From positions 22,545-86,544 of the forward strand of contig JAUNDP010000009.1 of NCBI GenBank assembly GCA_030526005.1: a stretch of 64,000 nt of DNA. The letters run 5' to 3'. The notes below the pieces were generated by a model, which had not been told where the DNA came from, did no database searches, and saw only the letters and a list, made by a program, of their open reading frames with translations. Below are positions 50,266 through 59,209 of the stretch, in pieces; the first letter of the stretch is position 1, and every line of letters begins with the position of its first letter. The position numbers and the translations under genes were made by a program. The stretch comes from Eubacteriales bacterium. Lineage in GTDB: Bacteria > Bacillota > Clostridia > Lachnospirales > Lachnospiraceae.

Positions 50266-53262
50266 ATGATAGAACAAGAAAAATTATTAGAATTGCATAG
50301 AGGATTTGAAACAGCATTTATAAATGGAACGACTGCTTCAAATTTAACATATAAGCCTCAGTTTATTTCAAATAATTATAAACAAGGAAAGAAAGTATTA
50401 TCATCTATAGAAGATGAGTTATCCATATGCGAACAATTCCAGATTAGTGTTGCCTTCATTACGATGGGGGGAATTACTCCGTTGCTACAGACATTAAAAG
50501 AACTGGAAAAGAAAGGAATTAAAGGCGAAATTCTTACGACTAATTATTTGAATTTCAGCGAGCCCAGAGCTTTAGAAAAATTGAACCGTCTTTCAAATAT
50601 CACGCTGCGAATGTATGATGTGGAAGCTGCTGGGGAAGGTTTCCATACAAAAGGATATATCTTTAAAAAAGATGAAATTTATAGAATTATTATTGGAAGT
50701 TCTAATATGACCAGAACAGCGCTTACAACGAATCGAGAATGGAATACGCGTCTGGTATCAACGGAAAAAGGCGAAGTGGCTCAGAATATTTTAAATGAGT
50801 TTAAGGAACTATGGAATAGTAAATATGCTTCTGACTATGATGATTTTTATGAAATATATAAAGAGCGTTACAAGATTATCAAGAGACAGCGCCAAATTGC
50901 TCGAAGCGAAGAGGTGCCTTCCATTCAAAAATACCGTTTGCAGCCAAATTCTATGCAGACAAGTTTTATTGTAAATCTGAGAAAAATAATTGAGGCTGGT
51001 GAAAAAAGAGCATTGCTGATTTCAGCTACAGGTACAGGAAAAACATATGCTTCGGCATTCGCTATGCGTGAATTGGGATATAAAAGAGTATTATTTTTGG
51101 TACACCGTGGTCAGTTAGCACGCCAGACAAAAAGATCCTATCAGAAAGTATTTGGGAAAAATATTTCGATGGGATTAGTAGGGGCTGGATATTCCGACTA
51201 TAATGCTGATTATGTATTTGCAATGGTGCAGACAATAAGCCGCCCGGAACATTTACATAAATATAAACCAGATGATTTTGAATGTATTATTCTTGATGAA
51301 GCACACCATAGCTCCGCAGATACCTATCAGAAGATTTTGGATTATTTTGAACCTAAATTGTGGCTTGGAATGACAGCGACACCTGATAAGAGAGATGATA
51401 ATATTGCCGGGCGAAATATCTATGAAATTTTTCATTATCAGATTGCTTATGAAATTCGGCTGCAACAGGCGATGGAAGAGAATTTATTGTGTCCTTTTCA
51501 CTATTTTGGAATTAGTGATCTCTCTATTTTGGATGATAAGCAATTAAAATCAAGAAAAATGACAGATAGAGATTTTAATCTGCTTACAGGGGATGAACGT
51601 GTCCGCCATATTATAGAACAGGCGGAATATTATGGATATAGTGGCGATAGAGTAAAGGGATTGGTTTTTTGCAGCAGAATAGATGAGACAGAAGAGCTTT
51701 CTCAAAAATTTAACCAAGCTGGTTTCAGAACGATTGCATTAAATGGAAGCGCATCGGAAGAAGAGAGAGCAAGTGCATTTGAAAGACTTGCAATGGATGA
51801 AAAAGATGCAAATGAACAGATACAGCCACTAGATTATATTTTTTCTGTAGAAATTTTAAATGAGGGTGTTGATATCGTAGAAGTAAATCAAGTTATTATG
51901 CTTCGTCCTACAGAATCGCCGATTGTTTTTATTCAGCAGCTTGGAAGAGGACTGCGCAAAGCAGAAGGCAAAGAATATGTTGTTATTCTGGATTTTATTG
52001 GAAATTATAATAATAATTTTATGATTCCAGTAGCGCTTTCAGGAGACCGCACTTATAATGCTGATACGATTAGAAAATATGTGATCAGCGGAAACTCAAC
52101 AATTCCAGGCGCTTCGACAGTACATTTTGATGAGATTGCAAAAGATAAAATTTTTTCTTCTATTGATAAAATGAAAGGAATAAAAATAATCATAAAGTCA
52201 AGCTATAAAAAATTAAAAAATAGATTAGGGCGTGTTCCGTATTTGATAGACTTTTATGATGCGGGCGAAGTAGATCCATTAGCCATTATTCGTGAATATA
52301 AAACATATCAGGCATTTCTGGAGTCAGAAGAAAAAGAATTGTACATCGGAAAAATTTCTGAGGAAGAGATAACGATCTTAGAATATCTGTCAAAGACAGT
52401 TTTAAATGGTATTCGTCCATATGAGCTGGAAATATTAAAATGCTTTATGAAACAGGAAGTTATTCAGGTAGAGCAGATGAGAGATGAATTAAAAGAAAAG
52501 TATGGATATATTGTTGATACGACTTCGTTTTCCAATGCAGTGGATGTACTAAGAGGACATTTTGTAAGTAAAAAAGATGAATATCAAAAATATTGCCATA
52601 TTGATATCATAAATAATGATAACAAACAGACGCTTCAGAGAATGATGAGATATGCAGAATTTTTAAAGCATACCGAATTTTATCGGCAGATCAACGATAT
52701 TATCGAGGTTGGGCTGAGGCGGTATCAAGAAAAATATCATGAAGGAAGAACAGAGGAATGTCCATTTGTTTTATATGAAAAATATTCCAGACGTGATGTG
52801 AGCCTGCTGATGAATTGTGGAAAAGATTTATCCTCGATCATGTATGGGATGAAACGGATCGAAGACGATGTATTTCTTTTTGTTACCTATCATAAGCAGG
52901 AAAGCAAGGATGAAGCTGAATTGTATGTGGCTGGCAAGCCAGATTATGCAGATGCTTTTGAAGATCATATGATTTTTAATTGGGATTCGCAGATTGGAAA
53001 AGGCGCAGACAGTTCTTATATGAAAGAAGTCTGCACAGCAAAGAGAAAACATTTATTTGTTAAAAAAAGTGACGCGGAAAGCAATTTTTATTATATGGGT
53101 CAGTTCCATATTCTGGAAGTAAAAGCTGATAAAAAGAAAGATAAAAGTGGAAAAGACAGGGATATTGCCAAAGTAAAAATGCAGATGAAACAACCTGTCA
53201 GGGATGATTTGCTGCGGTATTTGCAGAGTAATATTGAGACAGAAGGTGAAAAAGCGGTATGA
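50266..53262 (+). CDS. PLD-nuclease / SF2 helicase / DUF3427 defence-type protein
   Basis: This 998-aa protein has three parts. An N-terminal phospholipase-D-like nuclease domain carries HTKGYIFKKD (His127, Lys129) and GSSNMTRTAL. An SF2 helicase shows Walker A SATGTGKT (Lys259), DEAH at 344-347, GMTATPDKRDD and motif VI QQLGRGLRK. The C-terminal third (about 640-990) matches DUF3427. This architecture is recurrent in anti-phage islands; single PLD motifs usually act as dimers. The start at 50266 has CAGGAGG five bases upstream. Its stop overlaps the Nudix start (ATGA). The helicase could translocate on invader DNA while the PLD domain cuts; that is inference. Confidence 0.92.
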   Translation: MIEQEKLLELHRGFETAFINGTTASNLTYKPQFISNNYKQGKKVLSSIEDELSICEQFQISVAFITMGGITPLLQTLKELEKKGIKGEILTTNYLNFSEPRALEKLNRLSNITLRMYDVEAAGEGFHTKGYIFKKDEIYRIIIGSSNMTRTALTTNREWNTRLVSTEKGEVAQNILNEFKELWNSKYASDYDDFYEIYKERYKIIKRQRQIARSEEVPSIQKYRLQPNSMQTSFIVNLRKIIEAGEKRALLISATGTGKTYASAFAMRELGYKRVLFLVHRGQLARQTKRSYQKVFGKNISMGLVGAGYSDYNADYVFAMVQTISRPEHLHKYKPDDFECIILDEAHHSSADTYQKILDYFEPKLWLGMTATPDKRDDNIAGRNIYEIFHYQIAYEIRLQQAMEENLLCPFHYFGISDLSILDDKQLKSRKMTDRDFNLLTGDERVRHIIEQAEYYGYSGDRVKGLVFCSRIDETEELSQKFNQAGFRTIALNGSASEEERASAFERLAMDEKDANEQIQPLDYIFSVEILNEGVDIVEVNQVIMLRPTESPIVFIQQLGRGLRKAEGKEYVVILDFIGNYNNNFMIPVALSGDRTYNADTIRKYVISGNSTIPGASTVHFDEIAKDKIFSSIDKMKGIKIIIKSSYKKLKNRLGRVPYLIDFYDAGEVDPLAIIREYKTYQAFLESEEKELYIGKISEEEITILEYLSKTVLNGIRPYELEILKCFMKQEVIQVEQMRDELKEKYGYIVDTTSFSNAVDVLRGHFVSKKDEYQKYCHIDIINNDNKQTLQRMMRYAEFLKHTEFYRQINDIIEVGLRRYQEKYHEGRTEECPFVLYEKYSRRDVSLLMNCGKDLSSIMYGMKRIEDDVFLFVTYHKQESKDEAELYVAGKPDYADAFEDHMIFNWDSQIGKGADSSYMKEVCTAKRKHLFVKKSDAESNFYYMGQFHILEVKADKKKDKSGKDRDIAKVKMQMKQPVRDDLLRYLQSNIETEGEKAV

Positions 53263-53660
53263 AAACAATAAGAGTGGCTGCCGCCATTATTAAGAAAGTA
53301 AATGAAAAAGGAGAAACCATTATTTTTGCAACACAACGTGGATATGGCGATCTAAAAGGCGGATGGGAATTCCCAGGAGGTAAAATTGAGGCAGGTGAAA
53401 CGTCTCAGGAAGCTTTGAAGCGTGAAATCAGGGAAGAACTGGAAACAGAAATCACGGTGGGAGATTTGATCGATACGATAGAATACGATTATCCAACTTT
53501 TCATCTATCAATGGATTGCTTTTGGGCAGAAGCTGTGTCAGGCAGTTTCAGATTAAAAGAACATCAAGCTGCCAAGTGGCTGACGAAAAAAGAATTGGAT
53601 TCGGTTGAGTGGCTTCCGGCAGATATCATATTGCTTGATGCAATTAAAAATGAAATGTGA
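53259..53660 (+). CDS. Nudix (deoxy)nucleoside triphosphate pyrophosphohydrolase
   Basis: This 133-aa MutT-like hydrolase has a Nudix box of GGKIEAGETSQEALKREIRE and then EL, with the catalytic Glu residues present. The closest known types cleave oxidised or modified dNTPs or CTP (MutT/NudG group). Its ATG overlaps the helicase stop by four bases, so the two proteins are translated together. This suggests a joint role such as nucleotide clearance during defence. A 112-base gap follows. Confidence 0.88.
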   Translation: MKTIRVAAAIIKKVNEKGETIIFATQRGYGDLKGGWEFPGGKIEAGETSQEALKREIREELETEITVGDLIDTIEYDYPTFHLSMDCFWAEAVSGSFRLKEHQAAKWLTKKELDSVEWLPADIILLDAIKNEM

Positions 53661-53772
53661 TATAGAAAAACACAGAGATATATTATAAAATAGTGAAAGA
53701 GAAATTTTAGAAAATAAATTTCATCTGTCACACAAGATTGAATAAATAGAGTAATAAGAGGAGAGATACCGT

Positions 53773-55515
53773 ATGGATGCACGCAAAGGAAACATTTATG
53801 AAATATTGAATGGAAATTATCAATATTTGATACCTGTTTATCAAAGATTTTATAGTTGGGAGACAGAACAATGTAAGCGCCTTTGGAATGATATTGTAGA
53901 GATGCAGAGAAAGAAAAAAGAGGGGCATTTTGTTGGTTCTATCGTCAATATTGCAGAACGGGCTATGCCGACAGGCGTTCAGAAATATATGATTATTGAC
54001 GGCCAGCAACGTATGACAACATTAACATTGCTGTTGGCGGCATTGCGTGACTATGTGATTGATCATCCAGATGACGTTTCTGTCAATGCACATCGTATTG
54101 ATGGAATGCTTTTAAAAAATGAATATGAAAGTGGCGATGAGAGATATAAGCTTCTGCTGACAGAAACAGATAGAGATATTCTCATTAGTATTGTAGAAAG
54201 AAAACCTGTTCCTCCAGATATAAGATCCAGATTATTGGATAACTATAAATATTTTTCAGGGAAGATTGCAGACAAAGAACTTTCGCCTATAGAAGTGTGG
54301 GAATCAATCGGAAAGCTGCAGATTGTGAATATTACTTTGGATCGTGCTTCAGATGATGCACAGGCAATTTTTGAGAGTTTAAATTCTACTGGAAAAGAAC
54401 TTTCAGAATCAGATTTAATTCGGAATTATGTCCTTATGGGATTAGAACAATCAGAACAAATGTATGTATATGAGCATCTGTGGAGACCAATGGAGCAGCT
54501 GTTTGCATATGAGACACAGAGTCCGGCTATGGATAGTTTTTTTCGCCATTATTTGACGATGAAAAGTTCTCGCATCCCAAAACAGGGACGTGTATATGAA
54601 GAATTTAAAGCATATCATTTGAATTGCGAATTTAGTTCAATCCGTGAACTGTGCCAGGATCTTTTCTGTTATGCTAAGTATTATACAGATATTGTATTTA
54701 GAAGAAGCGATGACGCAGAATTAAGACAATTATATGAAGATATAGTGGAATTAAGAATGGAAGTTTCGTATCCGTTTTTACTTAAAGTGCACCATGATTG
54801 GGAAGAGAAGATTATTACAGATAATAATTTAAAAGAAATTCTGCGTCTGTGTATCAGCTATGTGCTGAGACGGAACATTTGTGATATTCCGGCAAATTCT
54901 ATGAATAAAACATTTGCTGTTTTTAAGAATGCAATCAACTTGGATGATTATATGAACTCTATAAAAACATTTTTTATTATACAGGATACTTACAAGGAAT
55001 TTCCAGATAATGATAAATTTTCAGAAGCATTTGCCACAAGGAATATCTATAATATGCGTGCCAGAAATTATATACTCAGCCGATTGGAAAATTATGAAAA
55101 TAAAGCTCCGATTATCATTGAGAATTATACGATTGAACATATTATGCCGCAGAACAAGGAGCTTTCAATAGAATGGCAGAGAGATCTTGGAGATAATTGG
55201 AAGGAGATCCAGAAAAAATATCTTCATACCATTGGCAATCTGACTTTGACAGCATACAATTCGGAAATGGGTGATCGACCATTTATGGAAAAAGTGAATA
55301 TGCCGGGCGGATTCAAAGAAAGTGCACTCAGGTTGAATAAATATGTTGTATCACTCTCAAAGTGGAATGAGGATGCTATTCAGAAAAGAGCTCAGGAATT
55401 GATAGAGAAAGCGCAACAGATATGGCCTTATCCCGATCCTGATTTATCAAAAGGGGAACTTATTATGGGATATAAAATGAACAGAAATCAACGCAAACGC
55501 GTAATTTGGAGTTAG
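53773..55515 (+). CDS. GmrSD-type DUF262/DUF1524 nuclease
   Basis: This 580-aa protein has an N-terminal DUF262 (ParB/Srx-like) domain (YLIPVYQRFYSWETEQCKRL, and the nucleotide-site motif IIDGQQRMTT with Asp76-Arg80). A C-terminal DUF1524 His-Me nuclease carries YTIEHIMPQNKELS (His456) and HTIGNLTLTAYNSEMGDRPF. GmrS and GmrD are fused here as in many type IV restriction enzymes, which cut DNA with modified (for example glucosylated) cytosine using NTP. GAGGAGAG precedes the start. All key residues are intact. It overlaps a 65-aa ORF. Confidence 0.92.
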   Translation: MDARKGNIYEILNGNYQYLIPVYQRFYSWETEQCKRLWNDIVEMQRKKKEGHFVGSIVNIAERAMPTGVQKYMIIDGQQRMTTLTLLLAALRDYVIDHPDDVSVNAHRIDGMLLKNEYESGDERYKLLLTETDRDILISIVERKPVPPDIRSRLLDNYKYFSGKIADKELSPIEVWESIGKLQIVNITLDRASDDAQAIFESLNSTGKELSESDLIRNYVLMGLEQSEQMYVYEHLWRPMEQLFAYETQSPAMDSFFRHYLTMKSSRIPKQGRVYEEFKAYHLNCEFSSIRELCQDLFCYAKYYTDIVFRRSDDAELRQLYEDIVELRMEVSYPFLLKVHHDWEEKIITDNNLKEILRLCISYVLRRNICDIPANSMNKTFAVFKNAINLDDYMNSIKTFFIIQDTYKEFPDNDKFSEAFATRNIYNMRARNYILSRLENYENKAPIIIENYTIEHIMPQNKELSIEWQRDLGDNWKEIQKKYLHTIGNLTLTAYNSEMGDRPFMEKVNMPGGFKESALRLNKYVVSLSKWNEDAIQKRAQELIEKAQQIWPYPDPDLSKGELIMGYKMNRNQRKRVIWS

Positions 55516-55703
55516 ATGATATAAATATAGCCATGAAGATGTTTTTTGATGCTCTGGACAGGCATATTATGAATCTTTCACCGTCTGTAAAACGCGAGTT
55601 TAAAAAATTATATATAGCATATAAGCTAGATAGCAACTTGAAGAATCGTATCGAATACAGGCAAAATAAAAGAAAACAATTATTTAGATCATCAGAGGAA
55701 TAA
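55506..55703 (+). CDS. Small basic protein between the GmrSD and WYL genes
   Basis: This 65-aa lysine/arginine-rich, all-helical-looking protein (SPSVKREFKKLYIAYK, and NRIEYRQNKRKQLF) begins at a TTG that overlaps the last codons of the nuclease gene, implying translational coupling. An internal ATG at 55533 is the alternative start. I know no family. It ends four bases before the first WYL gene. It could be a subunit or inhibitor of the nuclease, but nothing in the sequence proves it. Confidence 0.5.
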   Translation: MELDDINIAMKMFFDALDRHIMNLSPSVKREFKKLYIAYKLDSNLKNRIEYRQNKRKQLFRSSEE

Positions 55704-55706
55704 ACG

Positions 55707-56951
55707 ATGGCATACCATGAATTAGTGAAAAATTTTAATAGAATTCGTGATTATATGCGTGAATTTTATATTTATGGATTTAAGAGCCGGGAGGAATATA
55801 CGAGAAAGAGTGCGCGTTCTTATGACGATGAACGCCGCCGATTGGAAAACTGGATGGAGAATTATATTTATTTTCGGCAGAAGTCAGATAGAAAAAATGT
55901 TTTTCTGTCTATTGACAGCCGTGCAGCTCATCAAAATCCCTTTTACAAAGCTTTCAAAACAAAAAGTTTTACGGATACAGATATTACTCTTCATTTTATT
56001 CTGTTAGATCTATTAGATGAAGCAGGAAAAGAATTATCTATCGGCGAAATTACAAAAAAGCTGGATGAATATTTATCGGTGTTTTCAGAACCAAGAGTGT
56101 TTGATGAGTCAACGGTACGCAAAAAACTGAAAGAATATGTAAAAGAAGGAATGCTGGTTACAGAAAAACAGGGAAAATCTTTATATTATAAGAGAACAAA
56201 AGCAGCGCCAGAATATAACACAGATCTTCTGCATTTCTTTTCAGAAATTGCTCCCTGCGGCATAATCGGTTCCTATCTGCTTGATAAAAAAGAGGACTAT
56301 GAAGAACATTTTACATTTAAACATCATTACATAACGAGCGCTATGGACAGTGAAATCATCTGTCAATTATTTATCGCCATGCGTGAGAAGAGAAGCGTTA
56401 CATTGGAGGCATGGAACCGCCATAAAAATCATATGACAAAAACTTCTGTGATCCCGATTCGAATGATGATCAGCGTGCAGAACGGAAGACAATATCTAAT
56501 GGCATATACCCCGCAATTTAAACGGATTACCTCTTTCCGAACAGATCATATTGTTTCAGTGAAGTTTGGTGAAAAGATAGACAGATTCGATGAGCTTCGA
56601 GAAAAATTAAACAGTATGAAATTTCATATGTGGGGCGTCAGCACACAGAGCAGATCTCGTCATAGAATGGACCACGTTGAATTTACGGTTCATTATGATG
56701 ACAGCGAACAGCATATTCATCGACGCCTGGAACGTGAGAAACGGTGTGGCACAGTAGAGAGGATTGACAAAAATACAAGCAGATTTTCAGCCGATGTATA
56801 CGATGCAAGTGAGATGGTGCCATGGATCAGAACGTTTATCTGTCGTATCACAGACGTTCATTTTTCAGATAAAAAACTGGAGGAACAGTTTAAAAATGAC
56901 ATCGAGAAAATGTACCGGCTATATGGAATAGAAAGCAGTGAAATACAATGA
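55707..56951 (+). CDS. WYL-domain transcriptional regulator 1
   Basis: This 414-aa protein has an N-terminal helical region, a winged HTH at about residues 90-165 (ELSIGEITKKLDEYLSVFSE, and VRKKLKEYVKEGMLVTEK) and a WYL domain at about 210-320 (NGRQYLMAYTPQFKRITSFR, where QYL takes the place of WYL). A WCX-like C-terminal extension completes it. WYL domains bind nucleic acids or nucleotides and control defence and DNA-damage genes. The stop overlaps the next WYL gene by four bases, so the two are a pair. Confidence 0.88.
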   Translation: MAYHELVKNFNRIRDYMREFYIYGFKSREEYTRKSARSYDDERRRLENWMENYIYFRQKSDRKNVFLSIDSRAAHQNPFYKAFKTKSFTDTDITLHFILLDLLDEAGKELSIGEITKKLDEYLSVFSEPRVFDESTVRKKLKEYVKEGMLVTEKQGKSLYYKRTKAAPEYNTDLLHFFSEIAPCGIIGSYLLDKKEDYEEHFTFKHHYITSAMDSEIICQLFIAMREKRSVTLEAWNRHKNHMTKTSVIPIRMMISVQNGRQYLMAYTPQFKRITSFRTDHIVSVKFGEKIDRFDELREKLNSMKFHMWGVSTQSRSRHRMDHVEFTVHYDDSEQHIHRRLEREKRCGTVERIDKNTSRFSADVYDASEMVPWIRTFICRITDVHFSDKKLEEQFKNDIEKMYRLYGIESSEIQ

Positions 56952-57862
56952 TTTTCAGTGAAATATATGGCGTATATTATAAGACGGTCGCTGAGATTCT
57001 AAAAGAAGCAATTGATCATCCTCAGCAGAAAAATGAACTGAGAGAAATAATAAGAAAAAATGCGTTTAAGGAAAGCATTTTGAATATAGAGCCGGCGCTG
57101 TATGAAGAAAGGTGGCAGCTATTAAAGAGAGATGGAACGACACCGATCAGAAAGGCTCCGACAATGCCTCTTACAACGATTCAGAAGCGATGGCTGAAAG
57201 CAATTTCCTTAGATCCTCGGATTCGATTATTTCAAGATGAGTGGACTGATTTTCCAGAAGTGGAACCGCTTTTCACAAAGGATGATTATGATGTGTTCGA
57301 TCAATATGCCGATGGAGATCCTTATGAGAATGAGGAGTACAGATCTCATTTTAAAACCATCTTGAACGCGATAAAGAATCAGGATCTTCTTGCCATAGAA
57401 ATGAAGAACAGGAGAGGAAAGAAGATAGAAATACAATTAATGCCCAAATATCTAGAATATTCTGAAAAGGATGATAAATTTCGCTTAATAGGTTTTAGCA
57501 AAAGGTGTACGAGGACCGTGAACCTGGGGCGCATCCTTTCTTGTAAAAGAGATGGGAGCGTTTATGAGAATTTGCCTATGCAGAAATTCACCGCCAGATC
57601 ACGAAAGGTTATCTTTGAATTGGCAGATGAGAGAAAGGCGTTGGAGAGAGTCCTTCTTCATTTTGCTAATTTTGAGAAGCAGACGGAACGGATAAATGAA
57701 AACCATTATCGTGTTACTGTAAATTATGACAGAGACGATGAAACAGAAATGGTGATACGAATTTTATCATTCGGACCGATGATAAAAGTAACAGAGCCAG
57801 ATCACTTTGTAAACTTAATAAAAGAGAGATTGATACGTCAAAAAGTTGTGGACAATGAATAG
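56948..57862 (+). CDS. WYL-domain protein 2
   Basis: This 304-aa partner of the preceding regulator has an N-terminal region (1-95) and a WYL domain (about 140-220). In that domain KFRLIGFSKRCTRTVNLGRI takes the WYL position, and a WCX-like tail follows. A clear HTH is less obvious than in the first protein. Translational coupling by ATGA suggests a heterodimer comparable to the PafB-PafC pair. A terminator overlaps its stop codon. Confidence 0.82.
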   Translation: MIFSEIYGVYYKTVAEILKEAIDHPQQKNELREIIRKNAFKESILNIEPALYEERWQLLKRDGTTPIRKAPTMPLTTIQKRWLKAISLDPRIRLFQDEWTDFPEVEPLFTKDDYDVFDQYADGDPYENEEYRSHFKTILNAIKNQDLLAIEMKNRRGKKIEIQLMPKYLEYSEKDDKFRLIGFSKRCTRTVNLGRILSCKRDGSVYENLPMQKFTARSRKVIFELADERKALERVLLHFANFEKQTERINENHYRVTVNYDRDDETEMVIRILSFGPMIKVTEPDHFVNLIKERLIRQKVVDNE

Positions 57863-57877
57863 TTCGCAACTTTTTTT
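57839..57877 (+). terminator. Terminator overlapping the end of WYL gene 2
   Basis: AAAAAGTTG pairs with CAACTTTTT (9 bp) and T7 follows; the stop codon at 57860 lies in the loop. It separates the restriction/WYL operon from rtcB, although read-through is possible. Confidence 0.6.
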
Positions 57878-57972
57878 CCATGATAAAAACAAATGCCATG
57901 TGTAAAATAAAAATAGAAACAGCGAAGATGAGACAGTGTTTATAAAAAAATCGGAGAAGAAGGAGAGAAGCG

Positions 57973-59193
57973 ATGTTAGAGATAAAAGGAAAAATGAATA
58001 CAGCGATCTGTTATGCAAAAGTCATAGAAGACGAAGCGGTAGAACAGATACGCAGAATGTGTGATTATGCGTTGAGTGAAGGGACAAAAATCAGAATTAT
58101 GCCGGATGTTCATGCCGGAAAAGGATGTACCATTGGAACGACGATGACCATTGTTGATAAGGTGTGTCCCAACATTGTCGGGGTAGATCTTGGATGCGGG
58201 ATGTATACGGTAAAACTTGCAGATACCGTGCTTGATTTTGAGAAGATTGATGAGGCATGCCATTTTATTCCATCCGGGATGAATGTCTGGGAAGGGCGAA
58301 TGGAACGATTTGATTTGACAGATCTTCGCTGTTACAGATCTTTAAAAGATGCAAAGCGTTTGGAACGTTCGCTTGGAACTTTGGGCGGAGGAAATCATTT
58401 TATAGAAATTGACAGATCTACTGATGGATTTTATTACTTGATTATCCATTCTGGAAGCAGAAATCTGGGAAAGCAAGTGGCAGAGTATTATCAGCAGCTG
58501 GCGATAGACCTTCAGATGGGAAAGGAAGAGTATTTTTACCAAAGAGATGAGATTATCCGCACTTATAAGGAGATGGGAAGGCGCTCTGAGATTCAGGAAG
58601 AATTAAAGAAATTAGAACAGACTTTCAAGGCGAAAAGTTTATTGGTGCCAGAGGATATCTGCTGGCTGTATGGAACCTTTTTGGAGGATTATCTGCATGA
58701 TGTGGAGATCTGTCAAAAATTTGCAAAGAGAAGCAGGGAGCGTATGGCAGAGATTATCATTGAAAAAACGGGAATGAAAGCAGTGGAAGCTTTTCATACG
58801 ATCCATAATTATATCGATACAGAAGAAATGATTCTTAGAAAAGGCGCGATTGCTGCGCATAAAAGCGAAAAGGTTCTGATACCGATTAATATGAGAGATG
58901 GGTCTGTTATTGCCATCGGCAAGGGAAATCCTGAATGGAATTACTCGGCGCCTCATGGAGCTGGCAGAATCATGTCGAGAACAAAAGCAAAGGAATTATT
59001 GGATATGACAGCATATAAGGATGCTATGAAAGGAATTTATACAACCTCTGTCAATGAAGCAACATTGGATGAAGCGCCTATGGCATACAAATCATTGGAG
59101 GATATCATAGATGTGATCGGTGACTCTGTAGAAGTGCGGGATATTATGAAGCCTGTCTATAATTTTAAGGCATCAAGCAATAATATACTTTAG
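57973..59193 (+). CDS. rtcB: RtcB-family RNA ligase
   Basis: This 406-aa Mn2+/GTP-dependent ligase joins 2',3'-cyclic-phosphate or 3'-phosphate RNA ends to 5'-OH ends, such as those left by ribotoxins. Active-site motifs are complete: PDVHAGKGCTIG, VGVDLGCGM, LGGGNHFIEI, HSGSRNLGKQ and SAPHGAGRIMSR, with His328 the likely guanylated residue. GAAGGAGAG precedes the start. No RtcA, archease or RtcR is nearby; instead a RlaP-type nucleotidyltransferase follows 16 bases later. Confidence 0.95.
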   Translation: MLEIKGKMNTAICYAKVIEDEAVEQIRRMCDYALSEGTKIRIMPDVHAGKGCTIGTTMTIVDKVCPNIVGVDLGCGMYTVKLADTVLDFEKIDEACHFIPSGMNVWEGRMERFDLTDLRCYRSLKDAKRLERSLGTLGGGNHFIEIDRSTDGFYYLIIHSGSRNLGKQVAEYYQQLAIDLQMGKEEYFYQRDEIIRTYKEMGRRSEIQEELKKLEQTFKAKSLLVPEDICWLYGTFLEDYLHDVEICQKFAKRSRERMAEIIIEKTGMKAVEAFHTIHNYIDTEEMILRKGAIAAHKSEKVLIPINMRDGSVIAIGKGNPEWNYSAPHGAGRIMSRTKAKELLDMTAYKDAMKGIYTTSVNEATLDEAPMAYKSLEDIIDVIGDSVEVRDIMKPVYNFKASSNNIL

Positions 59194-59209
59194 AAAAAGG
59201 AGCTAAAAA

